Assembly (NCBI GenBank): GCA_963920575.1
Contig: OY986974.1
Coordinates: 5,250,049 to 5,314,048, forward strand
Direction of reading: 5' to 3'
DNA: 64,000 nucleotides
DNA from: Narthecium ossifragum
Taxonomy: Eukaryota; Streptophyta; Magnoliopsida; Dioscoreales; Nartheciaceae
Made by a program: the position numbers and the translations under genes. The notes below the pieces were generated by a model that saw only the letters and a program-made list of their open reading frames with translations, was not told where the DNA came from and ran no database searches. This document shows positions 10,812-19,756 of this stretch, piece by piece. Position 1 is the first letter of the stretch, and every line of letters begins with the position of its first letter.

Positions 10812-13800
10812 ATGACCCCTGCATCTCTGTCAACGCATCTTCCTAGCATTCCCCAACTGAATGGTTCTAATTATGGTGATTGGCATGAGCAATTAGAAAT
10901 TATCTTAGGATGCCTAGACTTGGATTTGGCCTTACGAGTTCCTAAACCTGATGATTTAACTCCCACTAGTTCTGATGCTGATAAGGATTTTTATCATAAG
11001 TGGGAGCGGTCAAATAGATTGTCTCTTAAGATCATTCAAAACTCGATCTGTAGGATTATTAGAGCATCTATTCATGTTAATGGCTCGACCTTTGATTTTC
11101 TTGCCTCTGTAGAAAAACAACATAGTGGATCTGATAAAGCTTTAGCTGGATCTTTAATGTCTCAATTGACCTCATTAAAGTATGATGGATTTAGTGGGGT
11201 GCGAAAGCATATTTTGAGTATGAGTAGTCAGCTGAGAAATTAAAAGGGCTAGGTATGGAAGTGTCTGCCACCTTTCTAGTCCAATTCATCCTTAACTCTC
11301 TCCCATCATAGTTTTTTCAATTTAAAATCTCTTATAACACACTTAAGGAACTATGGAATTTAAAGGAACTTATATCCCAATGTGTGAATGAGGAGGAGAG
11401 GTTAAAGAGAGAAGGTTTTCCAACTGTTCACATGACTTCCCAAGAGCATTTTAAAGGCAAGAAGGTGAAGAAAGGAAATAAAGGACTCAACAATCCAGCA
11501 TTTAAAGTTAAAGGACATCCTCGCAAATTGAGGTGTTTCTTCTGTAAAAAGGAGGGACATCTCAAGAAGGACTGTGAGAAGAGAAGAAATTGGTTTGAAA
11601 TAAAGGGTATGCAACTAACTTTGGCATGTTTTGAAACCAATTTTATTAATGTTCCTTCTAATTCATGGTGGATTGATTCGGGTGCTGCAATTCATGTTTC
11701 AAATTGCATGCATGGATTTCTTTCAAGCCGTAAACCAAATCACAATGAGAAATGGATCTACATGGGGAACCGGGGGAAGTCAAAGGTCATTTTGATTGGG
11801 ACCTACCGACTTATTACAGACTTCGGATTCACCATGGATCTTCAAGACACTTTTTATGTTCCTTCAGTATCTAGGAATCTTATTTCTGTTTCAAGACATG
11901 ACTTAGATGGTTTTTCATCTAGTTTTGGAAACTCAAGTTTTAGATTGTTTAAAGATTCTGTTTTAGTTGGTACTACAAACTTATGTGATGGTTTATATAA
12001 GTTAAATTTGGATGTGTCTTTTGCTCAATCTTTACTTGCCTTGAATATGAATGTTGGTATGAAACGTGGTATTATGGATGAGAGTTCATCTAGCTTGTGG
12101 CATAGGCGATTGGGTCACATATCGAAGGAGAGGATGACTAGATTGGTAAAGGAAGGAATTTTACCAAATCTAGACTTTAATGATTTTCGTATGTGCACCA
12201 GTTGCATTAAAGGTAATTAAATTAAAAGTCATAAGAAACATGCCACTAGAAGCCATGAACTCTTAGAATTGATCCATACCGACATATGTGGCTATCTTTC
12301 ACCTTGTTTTGGAGGGCAAAAGTATTTTATCACCTTTATAGATGACTTCTCACGTTATGGTGAACCGCATAATGCGGTGCTAGAGGAAATTACAGATAAA
12401 TTTCCTATTACAGTTGCACCAAGAGATGTCACACATGATCTGTTTCAACCAGAGATTGTGGTGCATCAACCGGCGCCTAACGCACCAACTCCTGATCAGA
12501 TTGCCAATGAACATGACCTAATAATTCATAATCACAATAATGATCATGAATCTGGAATATTAAGGAGGTCTACTAGAGATAGGAGACTAGCAATTTCAGA
12601 TGATTATATTATTTATTTACAAGAACGTGATTATGACATTGGGATTACAGATGATCCACTCTCTTTTGATTCTGCCATGAATAGTAATGATTCTGATCTT
12701 TGGTTAAATGCCATGAAAGATGAGATTGAATCCATGAAGAAAAATCAAGTTTGGGAACTTGTCGAATTGCCTGAAGGATTTAAACATGTTGGTTGTAAAT
12801 GGATATATAAGACCAAAAGGGATTCTAAGGGCAATATCGAGAGGTATAAGGCCATACTCGTAGCAAAGGGATTCACTCAAAAGGAGGGCATTGATTATCA
12901 TGAGACATTTTCTCCTGTGTCTAGTAAGGATTCATTTAGAATCATTATGGCATTAGTAGCTTATTATAATTTGGAGCTACATCAAATGGATGTAAAGACT
13001 GCATTTTTACATGGGGACTTAGAGGAAGAGGTGTATATGGAACAACCTAAAGGTTTTATAGTGCAAGAAAATAAAAGACTGGTATGTAAATTAAAGAAAT
13101 CCATATATGGTCTTAAACAAGCTTCTAGGCAATGGTACTTAAAGTTTAATCGTATCATTACTTCTTTTGGATTCACTGAAAATATTGGTGATCATTGTAT
13201 ATATCTAAAGGTGAGTGGGAGCAAGTTTATATTTTTGGTTCTATATGTGGATGATATCTTACTTGCCAGTAGTGATTTAGGTCTCTTGCATGAAACTAAA
13301 AGATTTCTTTCTGATCATTTTGATATGAAAGATGCTTCTTATGTTCTTGGGGTAGAAATCCATCGTGATAGGAAAAAGAGGTTACTTGGTTTATCACAGA
13401 GGCATTACATTACTAGGATCCTAGAAAGGTTTGACATGTCTAACTGCCCATCTACTCCCGTGCCAATCGTTAAAGGAGACAAATTCAGTAAATTTCAATG
13501 TCCCAGGAATGAGATTGAACGAAATCAGATGAAAGATATACCTTATGCTTCTGCACTAGGTAGTCTGATGTATGTTCATGTATGTACTCGTCCTGACATT
13601 AGTTATGCTTTGGGGATGCTTGGAAGGTATCAAAGTGATCCTGGAATGGATCATTGGAAGGCAATAAAGAAAGTGATGCGATACTTGCAGGGTACTAAAG
13701 ACCATATGCTCACATATAGGATGACCGATCAGTTGGAAGTGATTGGTTATGTAGATGCAGATTATGATGGTTGCCTCGATAGTAGAAAGTCCACTTCAGG

Positions 13801-14209
13801 ATATATTTTTCTGCTTGCTGGTGGAGCAATCTCTTGGAAAAGCGTTAAACAACGCATTATAGCTTGCTCTACTATGGAAGCAGAATATATGAGTTGCTTT
13901 CAGGCCTCCTCACATGGACTATGGTTGAGGAAGTTTATTTCAGGTCTTCAGGTTATGGATTCTATATCCAGACCCTTGAAGATTTATTGTGACAATTCCG
14001 CAGCAGTTTCCTTCTCCAATAGCAGCAAGACTACCAATGCGAACAAGCACATTGATATTAAATTTCTTGCTGTTAATGATAGAATAAGTAGTCATCAAGT
14101 GTCTATTGTTTCTTTTAGTACTACTTGTATGTTGGCTGATCCCTTGACAAAAGGTTTGTTGCCCAAGTTTTTCAAAGAGCATGTTAAAGGCATGGGCATT
14201 TGTCAATGA
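10812..14209 (+). pseudogene. Copia gag-pol, broken
   Basis: Gag begins at 10812 (MTPASLSTHLPSIPQLNGSN). It loses frame near 11228; the next frame continues AEKLKGLGMEV, then hits a TAG near 11309. The segment from 11384 has a CCHC zinc knuckle (CFFCKKEGHLKKDC), the protease motif WWIDSGAAIHV and the pre-integrase motif LWHRRLGHIS, then a single in-frame TAA at 12218. Integrase starts (HTDICGYL...FIDDFSRYG) but at about 12355 jumps to sequence normally lying between integrase and RT, so the catalytic core is gone. RT with YVDD (near 13241) and RNase H up to the stop at 14207-14209 look intact. It encodes no working integrase. Confidence 0.93.
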
Positions 14210-14697
14210 GATATTTAGTATGTGATAGACACTTATTTGAGATCTCAATTAAATCCTATGACTACTTTACCTTCTGTTTATTCATACTTGTATATACATT
14301 ACAGTTGACTTTTTTCATGCTTATAGTTAACAGAAGGGTCATATTTATATGACATTATAGGGGATCATTTACATAGGCATTACAGTTATTGGTAGCCTAT
14401 GTACTCCATTATTTAAGACCGGGTTAAGTGAAGGTTATTGATGTTGTGGTACATGGAAGGAAATATGTCAATTAAGAGATGTATGACCGCCATGATCCGC
14501 ATTAATGGTTTTTGCTTAATCAAGGTATAAAGGTTTTGATTGGGATAGTTTATTGGGCATTGTTTTTTAAAATTGGATGCGCATCCGTCGAGTTTTTTTT
14601 TTAATTTTGAATCAGGACTATTATTTTTCAAATATTAGTTTGACAGTGTTTTTTTCAAAAGAAAGGTTAAGAGTTATATTCAAGCCATAATATAGAC

Positions 14698-14709
14698 CAA
14701 GTGGGAGAA
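14698..14709 (+). other. Polypurine tract of the copia element
   Basis: AAGTGGGAGAA directly before the 3' LTR is the typical plus-strand priming tract of plant copia elements. Confidence 0.85.
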
Positions 14710-15147
14710 TGTTGGATTTAACTCCTTAATGTGGTCTAATTATAACTTGAGTAGGTTTAACTCTTGAGTCAAGTCCTGATTCTACTAAAAGAGCCCAATT
14801 AATCAGAGTCCTATTCCCACTCAGATGATGGAGTTTAACCTCAATTAGAGTTCTAGTCCTATGATGGTTGGACACTTTCACTTCTATATATATGAGGCCC
14901 TGGTCCCTTTCTCTACTCACGGTTTAAGCCTAAAGGATCCCCATCGTCCTTAAGCATAAAGGTTGGAGAGTGAGATTAAGAGAGAGAAGAACAGTCCAGC
15001 CTACCGTCTTGAGTAGGCGGTACAACGGTGAACGGAGTCATTGTATTATATACACGATGACGGAAGGTATGATTTATTTCCGCATTATATTATTGCTTTA
15101 CGTGAATATAGTGTAGAAGATCTAGCATGACAGTATAATTGCTAACA
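14710..15147 (+). repeat. Copia 3' LTR, complete
   Basis: 438 bp starting TGTTGGATTTAACTCC and ending GCTAACA, with TG...CA ends. It matches the 5' LTR apart from 7 substitutions and the 14 bp missing there. Array sequence resumes directly at 15148. Confidence 0.92.
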
Positions 15148-15510
15148 GTAGGATCCACGTAGGACAACGCAAGGGTTATTTTATAACCATCCTGTCATAT
15201 AAGGATAACTAGCGGGCCCATGTGCCACATGGCACGGTAATCACACACTCTTTTAACTTTCATGTTAACTTCCTTGTTAACCACCCACTCTCAACCCCCT
15301 CCTCCGCTAACCTCTACTAATTTTTATGTTAATTTCCCCCTCATTCCCATTAACCACCTCCCACTAACTTCCCAGTTCACGTAGGCTATACATAGGACTA
15401 AGCCTGTCATGTAGGATTTACGTAGGACAACTAAAGGCTATTTTATAACCAGCCTGTCGTGTAAGGATGATGATAAGGAGAAAGTTTTGAATGCGGGAGG
15501 GAGACACATG
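15148..15510. repeat. Complex repeat array, segment 3
   Basis: Same modules as 1136-1777 and 4083-7180, starting GTAGGATCCACGTAGGAC and ending near AAGGAGAAAGTTTTGAATG. Its first 150 bp duplicate the sequence just before the copia 5' LTR (7036-7180). Confidence 0.8.
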
Positions 15511-15984
15511 TCAAATATCCGGACGACGGTTTATATAAATGAACCGTCCGGATTATCTCGAAAGCAACCCGTCCCCCACCCAAACCCCCGCTGCTCGAAT
15601 CCACCTGCGGTGGAAGATCTCGGCCGTTCATTCAAATGGACGGCCACGATTTAATCAGCGGGACCCTTCTTTTCTTTAAGGGGTTTTTACATATCTATCC
15701 TTCAAAAGTTTGAAAATATCATAAATACCCCTATATTTTTTCGGCTTACTAAATTACCCTTGAAATTTTGAAAAATTCGTAAACCTACCCCTCCGTCTAC
15801 CTCCGTCTGTACATCTAACTTAACCATGGTTATAATCTAACTGGGGCATGTAAATTACTTAATTACCCAATTTTAACCGGTTTTTGTGTATTTTGACTGC
15901 TTTCCTTTATTTGCTGACGTAGGAGGGGGAGAGAGAGAATCAATTTTGACCAGCTTTTGCTATTTTGACTGCTTCCTCCCTTGA

Positions 15985-16138
15985 TTTGCTGAACCATTCC
16001 GAGGTCCGCCCGGTCCTTCTTCCTCAGCTCCGAGCACTTCAACGCAAGCTTAGCATACCCATGAGTCTCCTCCACCGGCCAATCCGGCATCGTCTGGTCG
16101 AGCATCTCGGCTTTTCCATGACGGCCGAGACTAGGCAT
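15985..16138 (-). pseudogene. Captured U-box kinase C-terminal fragment (antisense)
   Basis: Minus-strand translation gives LDQTMPDWPVEE, then AKLALKCSELRKKDRADLG. This is the C-terminal end of the kinase domain of plant U-box domain-containing kinases (subdomain XI region with the R-K-D-R motif). Only about 40 residues match. It lies in the same orientation as the kinase piece at 16848-17033 and downstream of it on that strand, so the N-to-C order is kept with the LysM fragment between them. Confidence 0.75.
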
Positions 16139-16273
16139 CGCCGCTATGTCCCACGTCCCAATCTCAACAAAGACTTTGGAGGTCAGTCAGTCAACTGCCA
16201 ATCCTATGCCTATGTATAGCCAGGCCAATGCAAGCCCAGCTACACACCCCACCAAGCACCAACACCAGAGACG

Positions 16274-16795
16274 ATGAGGCCGTCGGCTGTGTTCCTGCTG
16301 TATCCTCTGGCGCTATGGCTCTCCTCCTCCATCCTCGCGGCGGAGGCGGCGGCGTTCACCTGCAACGCCACCGCCAAATGCCAGTCCCTCGTCAGCTACA
16401 AGCCGTTTAACTCCACCTACGCCGCCGTCCAGTCCCTGTTCCAGGTCCCGTCTCTCAGCTCCCTCCTCGGCGCCAACAACCTCTCCCTCTCCACCGCCTC
16501 GACCTACCTCATCCAGCCCAAAGCCTACATCCGCGTGCCCATCACCTGCGCCTGCGCCAGCGGAACCGGGGCCTCATCGGACGGGGCGACGTACACCGTC
16601 AAGTCCGGCGATGGACTGGACGCGATTGCGAGGTACACCTTCGGCGGGCTGGTGGCCTACCAAGAGATAGCGGCGGCCAGCAGGATCCCCAACCCCGACT
16701 AGATCAAGGTAGGGCAGAACGTGACGATCCCCTTGCCCTGCAGCTGCGATCCGGAAGCCGTGCACCTGGCCTACAAGGTCAATGTAACAGAAGGT
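16274..16795 (+). pseudogene. Captured LysM (CEBiP/LYP-like) N-terminal fragment
   Basis: From ATG 16274 the translation has a hydrophobic signal peptide (about residues 8-25), then FTCNATAKCQSLVSYKPFN, LSSLLGANNLS, RVPITCACASGTGAS and a second LysM segment YTVKSGDGLDAIAR...YQEIAAASRIPNPD. An in-frame TAG follows at 16700, then IKVGQNVTIPLPCSCDP in the same frame. The C-x-C spacing and LysM units match the chitin/peptidoglycan-binding LYP/CEBiP family of pattern receptors. It stops after about 175 residues, against roughly 350-400 in the family, so the third LysM and GPI tail are absent. The 5' region 16205-16273 may be captured leader. Confidence 0.88.
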
Positions 16796-16798
16796 CCC

Positions 16799-16842
16799 GA
16801 CGGTCGATGTCATCCGGTCCTGCGTGACGGTCGATGTCATCC
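16799..16842. repeat. 17-bp direct repeat at a capture junction
   Basis: GACGGTCGATGTCATCC occurs at 16799-16815 and again at 16826-16842, exactly where LysM homology ends and antisense kinase homology begins. It looks like a repair scar from joining two captured pieces. Confidence 0.7.
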
Positions 16843-16847
16843 CGGTG

Positions 16848-17033
16848 AACCAGCGGCTCCGGCTTCGTCTGGTGGAGGAACAGCAGCGTGGTGGCTATCT
16901 CCACCGCAATCTTGAACCGGAGACTCCAGCTCATCGTAGGAGTGTTGCCTCGCCGGAAAATCCTATCTTCCAAGCTTCCGTTGTCCATGTATTCATACAC
17001 CAAGCTTCCTGTCTTCCAAGCTTCCGTTGACAA
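16848..17033 (-). pseudogene. Captured U-box kinase fragment, subdomains V-VIb (antisense)
   Basis: Minus-strand translation reads LVYEYMDNGSLEDRIF, RFKIAVEIATTLLFLHQ and PEPLVHRD. This is the hinge to catalytic-loop part of receptor-like cytoplasmic kinases of the U-box class. It is cut right after HRD, before the catalytic Lys and DFG. Only about 60 residues are present. Confidence 0.82.
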
Positions 17034-17759
17034 AAGAGGAGCTAAGCTCTATTCCCTCACCATGAGAAGAGAGAAGAGAGAAGAGAGAAGAGCTAAGCTC
17101 TGTTTGGAATCTTTTCGAAACCCTAGATAGAGCTGGAAGATGAGAAGAGAGAAGAGCCGGAAGATAATAGAGCTGGAAGTTGAGGGCAATAAGGTCTTTT
17201 TACCTAACGCCGTTAACGGCGTTAGGAATATTCCATGAAGATTCACCGGCAAGTAACCCGAGGGGTAGGTTTATGGATTGTTCAAAATTTGAAGGGTATT
17301 TTAGTAAGCCAAAAAAATATAGGGGTAATTGTGATATTTAGAAACTTTTGAAGGATAGATACGTAAAAACCCCTTTCTTTAATGGGTGGTTTTAAATGCA
17401 ATATAATATTTGATGTATGCACCCATTTTACTAGGTGTACCACAAGCAATTTTGATAGTACAACATATTACTGGGTGCACCACTCTCCCATGACGATATT
17501 AGCCTTAGTTAATTAAGCCAGGTGAGAGGGTAACATCCGATATTACCCTTCTCCCCACGATTTAAACCCTCGCATGCACTCGCCGCTGTCCTCCGTATTC
17601 CGCCCTCGTCGTCGGAGAAAACCACCATCGCCGGAGCCTTCGCCCTCTCTCCCGTCGCCGCGACCTCTGTCCTCCTCCCGTCGCGTCCCTCCTTTAGCAC
17701 ATTACGGGTTAGTCCGCTATTTTACTCGCCGGCATCATTTTAGCATCTATCCTTTTAGT

Positions 17760-18213
17760 TCGGTCCTGTAAATCCGTTCTTAAACCATCATCGGTCCTGT
17801 AAATCCGTTCGTAACCGAGACGAGAGATGCAGCCCTTGGGGTTTAAACGGACTTAGAAAACCGGTTTTTTCCCCCAAATTCGGGTTTAAAACGCCGATAT
17901 TTTGTTATTTCGGTTTTATTAAACCGATTTGTCTCCTTATATTCGGCTATGTAAAACCGAACTATATTTCCGGCATGTTATGACCGATTAATTTCGAATA
18001 GTTCGGTTTTAAACAACCGATTGTTTATTGTTTCGGTTTCTGGATGCCGAACAGTTGGTATAATTTCGGGTGTTGGTAACCGAACATTAGGTATAATTTC
18101 GGGTTTTGGTAACCGAATTAGGTATAATTTCGGACTTTCGGGACCGAACATTAGGTATAATTTCGGACTTTCGGGACCGAACATTAGGTATAATTTCGGG
18201 TTTCTATAACCGA
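17760..18213. repeat. Left array of TCGG-N10-CCGA palindromes in MULE B
   Basis: Fourteen 18-bp sites start at 17760, 17791, 17847, 17880, 17910, 17943, 17970, 18003, 18033, 18066, 18099, 18130, 18163 and 18196. In each, CGG and CCG are separated by exactly 10 bases; the outer T and A are nearly always kept and the inner 10 bases vary. Start-to-start spacing is 27-33 bp except one gap of 56. The array ends 28 bp before the PMD start codon. A dimeric DNA-binding protein is the simplest reading. Confidence 0.88.
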
Positions 18214-18240
18214 ACTTGTCATGTTTGTATTGCAGGAGGC

Positions 18241-19756
18241 ATGGCAGGAAAAGGGGAGAGCTCGACTCCTCTTCCTCTTCCCCACAATATGCGCCAACGC
18301 CCTACGGCATCAGAGAGGCAAAGGAGAAGAAAGGAACATGAGGTGACTAATGAGGTTCCAGCTGATGCGATTGAGCCATTGTGGGAGGCACGACCGGGTG
18401 ATGATGAGTTCGATACGAGTGGGCCTATTCCTGGAGGGCCTGAAGATGAATCGATCCTAACGCTGTTCATGACCCATGTTGCATATCGGATATGGCGTGG
18501 AGTGGTATAGTACTTGATACTAAATGTAATTTTTACTTAATTATATACTATTCACTACTGTTACAACAGCTGTTTTATTTACTCAATGACGTAGGAACGC
18601 GGTCCTTTGAAATGTTTGGCCCACGGGACTATGGTGGCTGATTGGGGCGGCGTGGAGACGGCTGAATTCAGAGAGGTCGTGCATGTATCAGGACTGGGGA
18701 ATTTGCTGGATTGTACATATAGTACAATCAGTAAGGTGTTGGTGTCGGCACTCGTTGAGAGGTGGCAACCGGAAACAAACACATTCCACCTACCATGTGG
18801 CGAAATGACCATCACACTTGCTGATGTGAGGACCATTCTGGGTATCTCCGTCACTGGACCGGCCGTAGAGCTTCGTAAGATGGCCACTGAGGAAGCAGCA
18901 CGGCTGGTTTGTAGTCAATTGGGAGTCTCTATGGAGAGCGCACTGGCTCAACTGAATAAGAACAAAGGAAAGGCACTTAGACTGACATGGCTCAAAAGTG
19001 AGTGCAAAATAGAGAAAGTTGGCCTGGATTGCTCAGTAAAGGCCTACTTGCTCTACTTGCTCGGCTGTACTCTATTTTGTGATAAATCTGCGAGCAAAGT
19101 GCATGTGTCTTACCTTTTTGCACTGAGGGACTTGTCTAATACGGCCCAATATGCATGGGGAGCTGCGGCCCTAGCGTACTTGTACCGACACTTGGGTGTC
19201 GGTAGTAGATGGGCTACGAAGCAAATGGGAGGGTACCTTACCTTGTTGGAGGTAATATCATCACACATGTATGGCATGTGGATCATATATTTACCAGTAC
19301 TCCTAATTATTTTTATGATTTGCAAGCATGGATATACGATCACTTGCCGACGATCGCAAATCCACACCGCGATATACGATACACACCAGACCAGCCGCGT
19401 GTGTATCGCTGGATCCCTGTTAGAGATGGCGGTAATCCTGCAGATAACCTTGTGGTCAAGCGTGAGGAGTTAGATGATCTGAGAGAACATCAGGTGAGTT
19501 GTCGTGTCCTCGTGCAAGCTCTTTTAATTTCCGTATACGATATTTACTCGTGCAAGCTCCTTTGTTACAGGTTTTGTGGGATCCCTACCGTGACAAAAGG
19601 GGAGGACCATTTCCTAGCGATGACATCAGTTTTTATTTCGGACTCATTGTCGCCTATGTGGACTCATTGTCGCCAATTTCAATGGTTTTCCTCGTGGCAA
19701 CATTGGGTCCCTTGATCTCCATGAAATGCTTGGCCTGCTTGTCATGGATGTCCTAA
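18241..19756 (+). CDS. Plant mobile domain (PMD, MAIN-like) protein encoded by MULE B
   Basis: Exon 1 is 18241-18504 (MAGKGESSTPLPLPHN, a basic linker, then GPIPGGPEDESILTLFMTHV) and exon 2 is 18595-19251, joined in frame at GT-AG sites. Exon 2 holds the PMD signature: HGTMVADWGG, HLPCGEMTITLADVRTILGI, GCTLFCDKSASKVHVSYL and AAALAYLYRHLG. Further homology follows at about 19328-19492 (AWIYDHLP...RVYRWIPVRD) and 19570-19756 (LWDPYRDK...). The acceptor before AWIYDH reads GCAA instead of GCAG, and frames beyond 19570 degrade, so the 3' part may be damaged. PMD genes are known both as host genes (MAIN) and inside plant transposons. A role in element regulation is inferred. Confidence 0.78.

Larger units (their letters stand above)
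7181..15147 (+). mobile_element. Defective Ty1/copia LTR retrotransposon
   Basis: Two matching LTRs (7181-7604 and 14710-15147) flank a primer-binding site, a leader of about 3 kb, and broken gag-pol in the copia order: zinc knuckle, protease, integrase, reverse transcriptase, RNase H. I counted 7 mismatches and no internal indel over the 424 bp shared by the LTRs, so the insertion is fairly young. The 5' LTR lacks the first 14 bp found in the 3' LTR. The flanks are two copies of the same array module rather than a short target duplication. The leader hosts a Pack-MULE. Gag has a frameshift and stops, and most of the integrase core is deleted, so the element cannot move on its own. Confidence 0.93.
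15680..17373. mobile_element. MULE A, a Pack-MULE
   Basis: A 1694-bp element with inverted repeats of about 110 bp: GGGGTTTTTACATATCTATC at the left is mirrored, with small changes, at 17262-17373. The 9-bp target duplication TTTCTTTAA (15671-15679 and 17374-17382) is exact, as in the Mutator superfamily. It has no transposase. The inside carries gene pieces from two immunity-type families: a LysM receptor fragment on the plus strand, and two U-box kinase fragments on the minus strand flanking it. Confidence 0.92.

Noticed and set aside
17760..18213. Possible CRISPR-like repeat array
   Set aside because: Eukaryotic transposon context; the conserved parts are 4-bp half-sites around variable 10-mers, not conserved repeats with unique spacers.
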